This document shows positions 52,333 through 64,000 of a stretch of 64,000 bases of DNA, in pieces. Positions within the stretch are counted from its first letter, which is position 1, and each line of letters opens with the position of its first letter. Made by a program: the position numbers and the translations under genes. Source of the DNA: Typha latifolia (taxonomy: Eukaryota > Streptophyta > Magnoliopsida > Poales > Typhaceae); the NCBI GenBank assembly GCA_019914945.1, contig CM034108.1, positions 630,001 to 694,000 of the forward strand. The letters run 5' to 3'. The notes beneath the pieces were generated by a model. That model saw only the letters and a list, made by a program, of their open reading frames with translations, did not search any database and was not told the origin of the DNA.

Positions 52333-54651
52333 ATAATATATATATAAGAGATTTTTTGAAGTGTGTACATGCCAAAAAAATAATTACCTTCTACATTCTG
52401 CACATCTTATTTCCAGCTGCATGGACACAAATACTTCACCATCACAAAAGGCAACGATATGGTTTAAGTTCTATTCTTGTATAATAACTTCATTCCCCAT
52501 AAAGAATGTATGCCTTTCCTTCTGTTCTGCTAACATTTTCAGGCCATCGGGTTTTCATCATCTAACAAGTTCTTAGAACATGTAAGCTCTCAATTTCTTA
52601 TCCATATACTATCCAAAGGTCGGAAATTGTAAAGTAATTCTTTCATAAATATGGATTCTACTATGATAAACAAGACAAATTTCCAAAATATCAAAATAGA
52701 AAGCCATTCTAATTAGAGTTCTTACCATGGAGGTACAACCTGTGCTTTCTGTAATTCTAAAATAATTGATCACAAGGAATCAGAGTGTATATTGCAGTTC
52801 CAAATCAAACTCACATGATGAATTATAAGACTGCCATTCTAATTTACCAAATGATTGATGACAAGGCATCAGTAAGTAAAATTTGAGATGCTAAATTCCT
52901 ACAAAAAGAAACTGCTTTGTTCATAGATGTTCTTCAAATCGTTCTACTGATGTTACAGGGCATTGTTTTCATCTCATTTTCCTGATCGGCATTTAAACCG
53001 TTTCCAAGAATCAAACACTGAACTGATACGTTGTGACACCATGTACCAGAGTAGACACCTCACTGATTGTATCAAAAATGTGGAACCCATGCTATCACCA
53101 CATCAGAGTTAAGGCAAAAACGAAAATTTCACCTTTGAGTATTACATGAACCGCAATGCTTTTAGATAGCAGAAGAGTATTATCAGACAACCAGATATTT
53201 AGATGAAAATGCTGAGCCACTAATTCATCTTGGAGAATATATTGTTGAGGTCAAATGATATAAAGTAATCTTGCAGCAGTATACTCACTTGAGTCTCATC
53301 CCTTTCGTAGGATATCTTTACTATATTTACTAGATAATAGTCATGGGAGAACCATGTAAGACAATCTTTAAAAGACAGATAGTCAATAGCCATGTTTGTT
53401 TCATGTTCATTTTCTTCGTGTGGGACAAACTACACAATCAATAATTCAACTTCTGGCCACGAAGAGTAGTTGTGAAGGATAACAAGTAAAATGCGAGTCA
53501 TTATAGGGGTAGGCTGAAATATCACTTGTGACAGCATTCAGTTTGAGGCAAGGTTAGGTCGGTCCAATACACATTGTACCTCCACTTCAATATGATTATT
53601 CAAGGTATTAGGTTAACAGGAAATTGACTGTGGACAAGAACTTACAGCATAAATACAAAGCCTTTCTATAATAGTATGACCTATTGACTTAATAACTTCA
53701 AAGTTTGCAGAATTAAATAGGAAGACCTACTTCTTCCACAGGCAAAATTAAATCCTTCACCAATTAGAAATCATGGATACAATACCTTTCAATAAGATTG
53801 AGCTTATTTTAACAGAAGTGACGTGTAACTAGGAAAAATCCGAAAAGTGAAGACCTTAAGAGTAAAAAACAGAAGATGTTACCAGACATTAAACTAGAGG
53901 AAAAAAGGAGCCAACATATTATGCTGGAAAAGTTCCTGGATGGTACCAAGTAACATGCAATCAAGTTCAAGATTCATTTGGACTGTGAAAATAGGGTTTG
54001 GGTTATAGGAGGAGGGTTCTCTCCAATATGCAGACCAGTATCAACTGCTTGAAAGAGAAGAGAGTAAGAAACAATAAACAATAATAAGCAACACCCCTAC
54101 TGTATGTACCATATAACAAGAAAGAAGCATAAAATGGAGATGTAGTAACACCATCCAATACATGACATGAGAATCTACGCTTTGTTGTGAAATATTTGGA
54201 AATACTGTCTGGAAGCTATGTTTCTTGCTAGTTCCAACAAAGTAGATGGAAAAGAACATTGCTTAACATTGCTTACTGAATTGGACCATTTACAGAAAGT
54301 TCCCCAGATTTGCATCAAATAGTCTAATAAAAGATTAGGAAGCACTGAGTTTACTCATGCTCAAAGGTCCTATGATATTTAACTGACAACTTAAGTCGGG
54401 GAAGAACAAATATGATCTCTACGAAATTATGCATACTTTCTATTACTGATCCTCAATATTCCAAAAATCACAAGAAGGTAGTTCTCATGAATAATCTCAA
54501 AAGCTGCAGCTAGAACTTATCAAACCTTAATCTAAGAGGACGAAGAAAGGAAGAAAGAAAAAAAGCAAGCTTTAGTTGCTGGTTCAGAAAAGAGAAATAC
54601 CTGCTCATTATGTTACATAAAGGAAAACACTGTTATTGTAAACAACCTTAA

Positions 54652-55608
54652 TCAAACTACGGATGCCTCCGTAGTCACACTAGTTGTCTCATGACGCCTT
54701 CTATACCACATGAATGCAAGCCAAGCAGTCCTCCAGAGTCCACCATTAGCAAAATGAGGAATACACAAGCGGCCCCAATACGGGTAATATGGACCAGGCA
54801 ATTTTAACAATAAGAAGAAAGCTGCGATCATAATTAAATGCCAGGGGTTTTCAACATCCTGTTCATGGCAATTTGCATGTCATGAGTACCATTATAGCCA
54901 AAGTATAGATCTTAAATGACAAGAAGTTTCAGAGCTTAAAAAAAACAAAAACAAAAACAAAAAAATAACCAACCTTAAGCTCTGGAGATAGGTCGACTGC
55001 TGCATTACTAGCAATCCCAGCAAGAGCAAACCCAAGAAGAAACGGGATTGGTATCACACCCATCTTTCTTTCGTGAGCACAATACGACATCTCACTCAGA
55101 GACGAAATAGCCAGAAGCGGAACACAGAGATACTTCGCAACAACCAGAGCAAGCCCAAAGATGAAATTTTGATAGATGCCCAATAATCTACTCCATGGGA
55201 AAATCTTAACTGGCTGAGGTAAACTGTCAAACATCTTGCGGACACCAACCATCCACTCCAAATTCAACTCCTCATGGCTACCGGAGTTTCCAGAAGTTGC
55301 ACTCACAGAAAGAGGAACGAAAAATCGACTCCTTCGATATAAATTAAACCCATTGGGCATCGCTTGTGGTGATCGAAATGGCATTGGCCATAGCCCCTGT
55401 TGCCAATGGAGAACAGAAGCAGCAAAGGGTTAATAGGAGAGAAGAGAAGAAAGCAATGAGAATTCACAACTGAGTTTTCGCGAAGGGGGCGACTTGCCGT
55501 GGATTTCTGCAGAGAAGACGAGGGGAAAGGCCTCGCCGGCGCCAACTTGGGAGAAGGGTGTTTGAGTGCTGCGGTAAGAGGAGTAGAAAGGCGAAGAAGG
55601 GATGACAT
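54652..55608 (-). CDS. Unnamed plastid-type multi-pass membrane protein
   Basis: I do not recognise a named family. Exons in transcript order: 55608-55468, 55396-54974, 54858-54652; 256 residues with phase-zero joins. The first 50 residues are rich in Ser, Pro, Ala and Arg with few acidic residues, typical of a chloroplast transit peptide. Hydrophobic segments near 110-130, 150-170 and 192-206 suggest about three membrane spans. The C-terminal block has a striking aromatic motif, LPGPYYPYWGRL around residues 206-217, then PHFANGGLWRTAWLAFMWYRRR, which looks conserved and functional rather than random. The start ATG is the first; the frame upstream begins only at a TTG. It lies head to head with the aurora kinase gene, start codons 320 bases apart. 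A role in the plastid envelope or thylakoid is inference. Confidence 0.8.
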
Positions 55609-55928
55609 CTCCAACTACTAATGTGTCCGAGACCAAAGGCTTCTATACGCAGCGAGAGAGAAGGATCATATCGAACGGAGAGCGAGTAATTGAGCGCCGC
55701 CGCTGCAGCTAAAATGGTGCCGCTCGAGAAAAAATAGGATAAAGTTCCGATATTTAATTTTAGAATGATTTGCATGATAATTCCACTTTATAAATATATT
55801 AGCAAATATGGACCAAATACTCACAATCGGCCCGACCCATCCCCACTCGCGATTCAAAGCACTCCATTTCCCCCGCCTCCCGTCTCCTTCTCCCCCTCGT
55901 CTTCTCTCTCAAATCTCTACTCTCTCCC
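55609..55928. promoter_or_regulatory. Short bidirectional promoter, membrane protein / aurora kinase
   Basis: Only 320 bases separate the two divergent start codons, so both genes must share this promoter. AACGG at 55674-55678 matches the core of the M-phase-specific activator element that MYB3R factors bind in mitotic plant genes such as aurora kinases. A single core copy is weak evidence. No TATA box placed convincingly for either gene was seen. Confidence 0.5.
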
Positions 55929-58453
55929 ATGGCCAAAGAGGAATGGACTCTCGCCGACTTCGAGATCGGAAAGTTCATCGGCGAGGGCAAATTTGGCAAA
56001 GTTTACCTCGCCCGAGAGAAGCAGGTCCGATCTATTCTCCTCCGCAAACTCCATCTCTCGATTCCTTGATCCAAAACCTAATCTTCTAATGTCGAATGGC
56101 AATACCAGAGCGGTTTCGTGGTGGCTCTCAAGGTGATCTTTAAGCAGAATCTAGAGAAGCATCGGCACCACGCTCACCTCCGGCGAGAGATCGAGATCCA
56201 GCACGGTCTCAACCACCCAAATGTGCTCCGCCTCTTCGCGTGGTTCCACGACGAGACGCGAATTTTCTTGGTACTTGAGTACGCTGCAAGAGGAGAGCTC
56301 TATAAGCTTCTCAAGAGTCTTCATCACTTCTCCGAGAAGAGAGCGGCCACTGTGAGTTTTGGGTCTTTGCAATTTTTGTTACAATTTTCTGATTTTACTC
56401 TAATCTTGAGTCTGTGGGATTTGATGGTGGGAAAAGTATATCGCAAGCCTTGCGGGGGCACTTGCGTATTGCCATGGGAAGCATGTGATCCACAGAGACA
56501 TCAAGCCGGAGAATCTATTGCTGGATATTGAGGTTAGCAACTCGTTTATCTTTTCTTTCTTTCGTTGCGTTTGGTTTGGACATCCTAGACCAACGTCCTA
56601 GGTTTCTTTTGTATCACGTTGGATTGCTATTAAATTGTTACCTTCAGGATGTGTTAAATTATCTTGCTGGGCCATCCAAATGGTAAAACTAAGAGATTGG
56701 TATAGCTGCTTGGATTGGATAGTGAAGGAAATCTGATGGAAAAATCTTCAACTGGGTACTGTGGCATTTGTTTCATTGAGAGGGGATGGAACACTCATGC
56801 CGATAGTAGTGCGAATGATATTTACAGAACGTTAAAATATAAGATATAAAAATTATTGTTCTCAAATAATTTAAGTTTTAGAGTAGTCGGTGAGTTAACA
56901 TGGTATCAAATGTCATGGATTCAAATTCTTGTCATGTTTATCTTTGTCTGAAAATATAAAATTCTACTTTTTTAAATTAAGTCTACTTAGTGGGCTCAGT
57001 ATAGAAGTGAGAGAGTATTAAAATATAAAAAACACTGTTCTTTAACAACTTAAGCTTTTAGAGCATTTAGTGAATTAATAGAAAAATTATAGCTGATTTA
57101 TGATGTAATTTATTGTTTCAGTTTTCTCTGTACTCGAAGCAATTTTTGGATTGACTTCTCACATAAAAATGTAAAACTTAGGACTATCTTATGCCAGGTT
57201 CTTTAAGGTGGTTTATAAATATGTTCGGTATAGGTATACAATGCAGTAGGAAGTGATTTGTTTATAGGGGAGACATTCCAAGGGAGAGGAGAGAAGAAAA
57301 ATCTTAAAAACCACTTGGTCTGAAATGATGAGAAAGAAATGACAAGCCCTTTTATAGGCGGAGAATACTAAAGATAGAGCTGAATGATGAAAAAAAAATT
57401 CATCATCAACACAAATGAATTGAACATAAGGCTTCATTTTTTCTCATTGTTGGGATATTTTGCAATACTTCTTTCATCAGGTTCCACCGTACAAGTTTAT
57501 TCTTGGAATTTGATTGGTCCTTGCAATTTTGCTTAGTGGTTTCACTGATTTTGATAGTTTTTGGATCAAGTTCAGTGTTCTGCTGAAATGTTCACATATT
57601 AGTTTTTAAGTAAATAGTGAGCTTGAGTTTGGCATTTGCACTCACAGTTTTACTAAGTTGAGGTCCAAAATTAATGAAAAGATTTTGCTATCTCCTTACT
57701 ATTGATCGTATGATGTTTACATCTTATAGTTAATTTTCAAAGGAAACTCATAGATGAGTTGATTTTATACCATGGATTGACTTGCTGTTGGTGTACGAAG
57801 GGATAGTAATAGTATTGTCTAACTAGGCTAACCAGAATTATATCATAGTATCATACTACAAGGAAGCCCAAGAACTTAAGTTGTACTGATGGGTTTTTAT
57901 TTTCCAGGGTCGACTTAAAATAGCAGATTTTGGATGGGCAGTTCAATCAAACGCTAAGAGGCACACCATTTGTGGCACCATTGATTACCTCGCTCCAGAA
58001 ATGTTGGAGAGGAAAACACACGACCATGCTGTCGATAACTGGACTTTAGGCATTCTCTGCTATGAGTTTCTTTATAGTGTTCCACCATTTGAAGCTGCTG
58101 ACAAGTATGATACATTTAGGAGGTAAGAACTATTTCTTATCACCTCAGAGTGCTGCATTCGGTTGTATGTAACAGTAAATGTGAATTTGGACCAGGATTA
58201 TGAAGGTAGACTTAAAGTTCCCTTCTGATCATTTAGTCTCTGTTGAAGCAAAGGATCTCATCCGCAAAGTAAGTTAAGAAAGCATCCATATTTCACATTG
58301 CAAAGAAATCAAGGTGTGCCTGTTTTCTAAGTCTTGCTAATGACTATGCAGCTTCTTGTGAAGGATTCATCAAAGAGGCTTTCTCTTCGAGATATCTTGA
58401 AGCATCCCTGGATTGTCAAGAACGCAGACCCTTCTGGCAGTTGCAGTGAGTGA
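55929..58453 (+). CDS. AUR3: Aurora kinase, AUR3-like (beta type)
   Basis: Mitotic Ser/Thr kinase that phosphorylates histone H3 Ser10 and acts at centromeres in plants. Exons: 55929-56024, 56109-56351, 56437-56532, 57908-58122, 58196-58268, 58352-58453; 274 residues, all joins in phase, typical of plant auroras, which lack a long N-terminal extension. Kinase features: [13 protein letters not shown] at 18-30, catalytic Lys40 in [16 protein letters not shown] with Asp134, DFGWAVQ at 152, activation-loop Thr165 in KRHTICGT, and YLAPEM. The C-terminus reads [13 protein letters not shown]. The [19 protein letters not shown] opening and short N-terminus resemble the rice beta-type kinase rather than AUR1/2. 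Intron 3 is 1.4 kb and carries LTR-like repeats. Confidence 0.95.
56832..57078. mobile_element. Degenerate copia-LTR-like repeat pair in an aurora intron
   Basis: Two related segments, 56832-56905 and 57016-57078, share TTAAAATATAA, then CTGTTCT/TTGTTCT, then AACTTAAGCTTTTAGAG-like sequence. The first is followed by AACATGGTATCAAATG, which resembles the end of a plant Ty1/copia LTR plus its initiator-methionine tRNA primer-binding site (TGGTATCAGAGC) with changes. No internal coding region is present, so at most this is a decayed fragment. Confidence 0.4.
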
Positions 58454-59656
58454 AATGTTGGTGGTCATGAAGAGATTTCCTTTATAGGGCCGTTAATGGA
58501 GGGATGACCATATATATATGCGAATATATTTTGAAAAAGCTCATAACAGTTTCAACATTGATAGTGATTGTGCACATAATTATAAACAATGTGCTTGTCT
58601 AGATCAAGCATCAGAAGATACGTTGCATTGTAACTTGTAACTGTTCTCTCCGCAATTAAGAAATTTTATTGTGGTTCAATAAGAGACTATGATATGGATG
58701 TCTTTAGTAACGACATGCTTTTAGCATAAGGTGAGATTGAGAATGACAAGTATTGACTTATGTTTCCTCTAGAGAGTTGCATTGTTAGGCTACATTCAGC
58801 CCCTTTCTCTAGTGAGGAAGATGAGAAATCTGACATAGAAAGGTTTTCACCGTCTTCATTTTTAGCTCCCAACTTCTCGGTCCCAGATCCTCCTCTTCTT
58901 TGCTATCCTCAATAAATCATCTTCATCTTAAGATACGTACATAGCAAAGTTACACTCCTAGGAATTTTTTGGTGAATTAGAGGACAAGCCTCAAGAATCT
59001 CTAATGTTAATTGACAGATGGTATGGTAGGCCATCTATATCAGGCATTCATTCATTTGATAAAAGTTGGATATGTAATTGAAAACATTCCAAGAGACTTT
59101 GGCTTAAACAGTAAGAAAGGAATAAAGAGAGGTTATTTTTGTAACTTAACTGTTTTAATATCCACTATCTTCTTCTCTAATTTTATGTATTTTTATTGAT
59201 AAAGAGTTCGTTAATCTAATTATAAATTAGATATTGGAGTTAATTCTCATGGATATATGCACAGGGAACAATTTATTTTATTTTTATTGCTGCATTCTTT
59301 ACGCTAATAATAAATTACTCTAGAAGCAACACGGCTCATAACTACCCCCCAAACTCTCATGTAATTAATTCCCCTTTGGTTACAGATCAACCTAGATTCT
59401 CGTATTCCATTTATTCTCCGAAACCTAGAGAAGATTAAATTCACACATATTCCTAGTTTCCCCGATAGAAACCCTAATCTATTCTTCTTCCCTTCTTCGC
59501 GATCGTCGAGATTTTGTGCCTTTATGTAGCTCGACTTCTTGCGATCGATCTCGTTCTTGCTTCTTCTGCTAACGAAGTCGATTTCATTATGGAAAAAGAT
59601 TTGTTGCGCTAACGTTATCTTGTTGGATTCGTAGCCAGTGCTAGTTCTTAGACACC
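58454..59656. other. Aurora 3' region and ATG101 promoter
   Basis: The left part is the aurora 3' UTR. On the right, near 59470, a telobox-like AAACCCTAATC motif sits about 190 bases before the ATG101 start, in probable leader sequence. A minus-strand frame at 58687-58872 has no recognisable match. Nothing else is supportable. Confidence 0.4.
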
Positions 59657-62600
59657 ATGAATTGCGAAGTCTGCGAACTTAAAGAACTGGTTGGTTCTGT
59701 TCTTGGTATTTGCTATGCTATTTCTTCTTCCTTGACTTGCATTAGAGAGCAAAATTTGAGATAAAGTTGCATGCCTTTTTGCAGGAGGTCGAGCACGATG
59801 AGATTCGAGATGTTTTGCGATGTGAGTGTACTCGTTCCAGTTGGGTTTTCACGTTGATTGTAGCAGAAATAATCTTAAACCCGTATAATTGAAGGGTTAC
59901 TCCATTTGTGGTTTGATAATTTCATACTTCACTGCTCTGTTCTAAGTCACATAGTTAATAGACCTTTTTAGCTTTATCTCTTGCTCTCTTTGCACTGTGA
60001 CTCAAATGGTTGGCAACTTGGTCTGATTCTGGTATGTTGACATTAAAGTGTAATACGTGCCGAGCTTCCAGATGAACTAGAATTTCATAGTGTCGAGGAA
60101 TGCTTGATCCTTTCAAGCTACAGTTCATCCTGTATCCTTGCATTTAATGTTAGTTTTAGCTATCAGTACCATTTTCTAATCATCTGTATAATTCATGGAA
60201 ATATTCAGATATTATGTTCTAGTCCAAGAATGAGAATGTGCTTGAAGAAACATTATATCTTGTGGTTTGAGCTCCCCAGAATCTTGATTTTAGACTTCAG
60301 CTTGTGTCATACTCAGTATTTAGTATCAGACTAACCCTAGATGCTCCTATATACCTATGGCATAACTAAGAGTGGGAGCATTAAGCTGCTCTCAAAATAG
60401 ACTTTAGTAGTATACCTATTATATTTCAATTTCCTAAACTGGTTTGACTGTTTTTCAACATGCTACGCAGATAGGTTTTAGTCAGAGTCCTTGTTTCTAA
60501 ATATCTTTGCTGGAATTTATATTATGCATTTGTTTCTTTCTGATATATGTTTACATCTTGCTGCAGGCATACTGCATACAATTCTATTTCACAGAGCTTT
60601 AGGTCTCGTTCGGCCGAAGGATGTTGACTGTGAACTTTTCGAAATAACCTACGTAAGTACCAAGAGATGTTCGCACATCACACTGGATGAGACAATAAAA
60701 AAAATTCTCATCTAATTTTCATGACATTATTTCACTTTGCATGATTGGAATGAGGACTTTAAGTTCTTAAAACATGAGGGAAACAATTTTTGATCCATTG
60801 GACTGGCTAGTTGGAACCCTCTGGAAAAAGTTGGAGTACAGACCTCTAGAGCTTATGAGTTATGAGTTACATGAGTTATGAGGGTTTCAACTGCCACTCT
60901 CTACAGTTTGTCATGCTGAATTTTTTGGGGAAATGTAATGTGTGTTTACATCTTTTTTTATTAAAACTGGCCAATTTTGGACTGAAATTTCCATTCTGGA
61001 GCTGATTTGTTATGTATCTATCTGTACACTGTTTTAGAAGAACGAGTTAGTACATTGAAATGCATCTCCCTAAACCTTTATTTTTTGTACTTAATCTATC
61101 TTAAGGTCTAAAAGAAATGCATGTTGAACTAGATCCAGAATTGAAATAAGAGTTAAAGACATGTAATTGCCAGAAAACAAACCATTCCATGAACTTTGTT
61201 CTTTGCTCTTAACCCCTTTATGGAATCAACTGGTATACAACTATTGGTTTTTCCATCACAACTTAACAGAACTGATGCTTTGTAAATGTCTGAAAGCTTT
61301 GGCAGGTAAAATCTCGCCAAAACTATTTTTCATGACCAAAATGTTCTTTGTCCATAAATCATACCTTCCAAACATGAGCATATATAGTTGCATCTTTGTT
61401 GGTACCACAGAGGGGTTTGGTTGACCTGACATGTTTTTTTGCTGGAAATACTATCTTCAGCCAAAATACTTCATTAATTGCCAATTACCATTCTAGGAAC
61501 CCTAGAGAGAGGTTATTTCACATTTGCAACCAGATCTAACTTTGTATAAATAAGATATAGAGTGGTGAACCTAGTGACTAGAGTAACTGATAACATTGCA
61601 ATTTTCACTTCTACTTGGAGTCCTTGCTCTTTAATGTAACCCTTGAGTTTGAGTCTCACTATAAGTGAACCTTTTTCCCTGATGTAGGTAACTCCATTTG
61701 TTCTAGTACTTAGACTAAATTTTGCTTAACAGGTACAATGTGGAATATCTGAGCTAGAAAAGGAAATAGAGGGAAAGATTGAGGAATTCATCAGTAAGGT
61801 TGACAAACATCCAAACAGGAGGAGCCAGGTTTACATATCTTTTTCCTCAATTACTGAATACGTATGCTGGTAATTCTGGATCCTATCTGTCATGTAGTAT
61901 GAAGTTGCACAAAAACCTGCAATCACAATAAATGTGCATGTTACGGTGGTTTGATTAAAGTTGAAACCAAAGGCACTCCTAATGGAATTCAAGAGTTTTG
62001 TGCCATCTTTTGGTTTGCTTTTAAATAATAAGTTTTGTTTATGACAATTTAGCCTACCCTGTTCTTATTATTACTTCTGAATTCAAGTTGATCGAAGTGC
62101 ACTCAGCCCAACAACTATGTATGCTGAATTTAGTTCTAAAATTGCAGTAAAATTCATAAGCAAATTTAGGTCTATGTGAACATAGCCACATATTCTTTTG
62201 TATGTATAAAACTTACCACGGACAAGCTTGATGAACCAAATGTCATTTAACATATATATATTATCATTCAGATATGCGTCTCTTTCTATGAGACGAAGAA
62301 TAAGCAGCAACCATTGTTTGGCAACAAAGTTGAACACATGGATTGGGAGCAATGGTATGTTAATTTGCATGTGGTTAATCGAAAACCACATGGCAAGTCT
62401 CATCAAAACAAAGTAGTTAGAGACCCCGGAGGTAAGACTATAGAAGCCATCTTTTCCATCAACCAGTGGCAGTGTTTTTTCCAATGATTTTCGTTATTAT
62501 CTGATGTCTTCCTTTGACTTGTTATGTGACATACCTGCCTGCTGATTAACTTCAGAATGTTCTTTGGAGGAGACTAGTTCGCGGCGTGCTGCCTTGGGGT

Positions 62601-62919
62601 CATCACTGCATGAAGTTTTATTTCAGATTATAACATTCGCCAATGAGAAAAAGGACCACTTGCCTCCCATACCTCCTAATAAAGAGGGCGCATCGTTTCC
62701 TTATGAAATCACAATCCCGAGGTCTGTGTTTATATCCTCTCCATTAATTCATGTTTAAGATAATATGCTTTGGATCCTTTTAAACTGAACCTTTTCTCAC
62801 TATCACTTGATGATCTTTGCTTCATATCTTTCCACAGTTCATCAGGTTCTTCTTTTGGGTGGCACACTGATGTTCTCAAGAGAATGCTGCAAAGAGGGCA
62901 TCCAACAATGCTCAGCTGA
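59657..62919 (+). CDS. ATG101: Autophagy-related protein 101
   Basis: ATG101 is a HORMA-domain protein that binds ATG13 in the ATG1 kinase complex that starts autophagy in the cytoplasm. Exons: 59657-59689, 59785-59821, 60567-60652, 61733-61828, 62272-62431, 62556-62721, 62838-62919; 219 residues, near the plant family's usual length, with every join in phase. Conserved blocks include LHTILFHRALG (about 25-35), DVDCELFEITYV, FYETKNKQQPLFG (about 87), MDWEQWYVNLHVV (about 105) and the C-terminal FPYEITIP and HPTMLS. The first exon is only 11 codons and the second about 12, so automated annotation could miss them. The start is the only ATG that lets exon 1 join exon 2 in phase with VLRCILHTILF. 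Confidence 0.95.
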
Positions 62920-63318
62920 CTTCATGATCCTGACATCATACTTGCATGCAAGTATAGAAGATGCGCCGCTCTTCTTGTAGATCCCTACACTAACGAAACT
63001 TGCACCTCTGCTCTTAGAGCTTCGAGGATTTAAGGTGAATTTAGATGGGACTAGGTTGAATAATGAAAGCAAGTTAGACGTGTAATTGCTTATAAAAGCC
63101 TCTGCATAGTAGTTTGGGTCATTGTATGTATTGGACCTGGCAGTGAATATATCTTTTATATATATATATATATACTTATATGAAATGAATAATTATACAT
63201 GGTGATATTGTATTGTCTGGATCTTACAGAGTTGATGATTGAAGTGGTGTTCGATTCGTGCATAAATAGTATCTGTTCATAAATTAGATATCTCGTAAAT
63301 ATATTTTATAATCAAATA

Positions 63319-63366
<48 letters not shown>

Positions 63367-63873
63367 TTAAATTTTGTATAAAATAAATTACGTAATAAGT
63401 TATGCATAAATTTTATTACAGATGTAATGCATGCATATTTTCTAAGCAAATCTTTTATTATAGTTAACATATTTATTTATAGTTTAGTAAAAAAGTGTAA
63501 ACTTTTACATAAATATATTTAGATAATTTTATAAAAAAAAGATAATAAAATATAAGTAAAGTTATATATGTATCGAATTTCTTTCATTTGTCTAGGGTTA
63601 GAGTCTAAGATGTCAAATAAGTTGCCTATTTAACTTCCTGCACAACTAGCACATCCTATTCGCAGTCGTGGCATCTCTAAATACAATCTATATGCAGCTG
63701 CCCGATCTTATCTGAAGCTACCTCAAGCGCCAATCTATCGTTATATTAGCCGTCCGATCCGTCGATAACCACGGATGCCTGTCTATCCCTGCGGAACAAC
63801 ATACCGCGATTCCGGTCACCGCCCCCGCTATCCTCTTATTCCGTTTCAACTCCCAGAGCAGAAGATCGCAACG
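62920..63873. other. ATG101 3' region and upstream region of the last gene
   Basis: AT-rich, with a long AT microsatellite at 63322-63363 and a shorter one near 63157-63175. No gene is visible. Sequence from about 63,650 is more balanced in composition and likely forms the promoter/leader of the gene starting at 63874. Confidence 0.4.
63322..63363. repeat. (AT)n microsatellite
   Basis: About twenty AT units between ATG101 and the last gene. Confidence 0.9.
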
Positions 63874-64000
63874 ATGAGAATGGCATTAATTTCCCTATCT
63901 ATTCTCCTCTTATTCCTCCTTTTATCATCCTCTCCATCCTTCTCCCTATTTCTCTCCTCCAACGCTTCCTTATTTGCCTTCCCACCCTCCTCACCCGTCC
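63874..64000 (+). CDS. 5' end of a possible secreted or membrane protein (truncated by window)
   Basis: An ATG opens a 42-codon frame that runs to the window edge without a stop. The first residues read MRMALISLS followed by a leucine-rich hydrophobic core (ILLLFLLL) and a Ser/Pro-rich stretch, the form of a secretory signal peptide with a cleavage site around residues 20-32. The C/T-rich codon composition resembles the GC-rich first exons seen elsewhere in the window. Family and true length cannot be judged; a chance open frame in C/T-rich sequence is possible. Confidence 0.45.
   Translation, partial: MRMALISLSILLLFLLLSSSPSFSLFLSSNASLFAFPPSSPV

Larger units (their letters stand above)
48446..54651. 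other. Gene-poor intergenic region
   Basis: About 6.2 kb. The left end is the Dof promoter; the right end is downstream of the plastid-type membrane protein gene. Between lie AT microsatellites at about 49624-49660 and 52287-52324 and a cluster of TGACGTGA-type words near 50245-50325. I found no coding region, LTR or inverted-repeat element I can support. The GC-richer patch at about 49780-50060 has open frames but no known protein. Confidence 0.45.

Noticed and set aside
1..64000. tRNA, rRNA, CRISPR or biosynthetic cluster
   Set aside because: No tRNA-like A/B boxes, rRNA sequence or regularly spaced repeats were noticed by eye, and neighbouring genes do not share a pathway. A tRNAscan or repeat-masking run would be decisive.

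Overview
This is a stretch of a flowering-plant nuclear genome. All but two of the twelve complete genes are split by short GT-AG introns, the gaps between genes are AT-rich, and every recognisable protein belongs to a plant family. Remembered similarity to rice proteins (SAPK8/9/10-type SnRK2, AUR3-type aurora, D5-type cyclin) and the GC-rich first exons suggest a monocot; the species cannot be fixed from sequence alone. Exon models were built by hand from reading frames, GT/AG borders and intron phase. Every model closes on a stop with all phases consistent, but none has been checked against transcripts.

Layout, left to right: a D5-like D-type cyclin (298-1832, +); condensin II subunit CAP-G2 (4083-8693, +); a COPI-associated/TVP15-like Golgi membrane protein (9333-11400, +); a MAPKKK5-like kinase kinase kinase (13211-20506, -); a divergent LOB-domain protein (22221-22985, -); a HHO/NIGT1-type GARP repressor (25060-26756, -); an AT-rich gene-poor gap of about 8.9 kb; a DEK_C plus double SWIB-domain chromatin protein (35687-39912, -); a subclass III SnRK2 kinase (41492-46250, +); a Dof zinc-finger factor (47483-48445, -); a second gene-poor gap of about 6.2 kb; an unnamed plastid-type membrane protein (54652-55608, -) head to head with an AUR3-like aurora kinase (55929-58453, +); autophagy factor ATG101 (59657-62919, +); and the first 127 bases of a possible signal-peptide gene that runs off the window (63874 onward).

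Three genes act in the cell cycle and chromosome mechanics (cyclin D, CAP-G2, aurora), three in stress, nutrient or developmental signalling (MAPKKK5, SnRK2, HHO) and one in autophagy initiation. They form no obvious pathway or cluster; plant gene order of this kind is usually incidental. The most informative non-coding signals are a consensus E2F site with site II elements just upstream of CAP-G2, a tandem TTGGCGT array between the SWIB and SnRK2 genes, two intronic MITE-like insertions (hAT-like with an 8-bp target duplication, Tourist-like), a degenerate copia-LTR-like repeat in an aurora intron, and a candidate overlapping uORF on the MAPKKK5 gene. I found no gene cluster that looks like a previously undescribed system.
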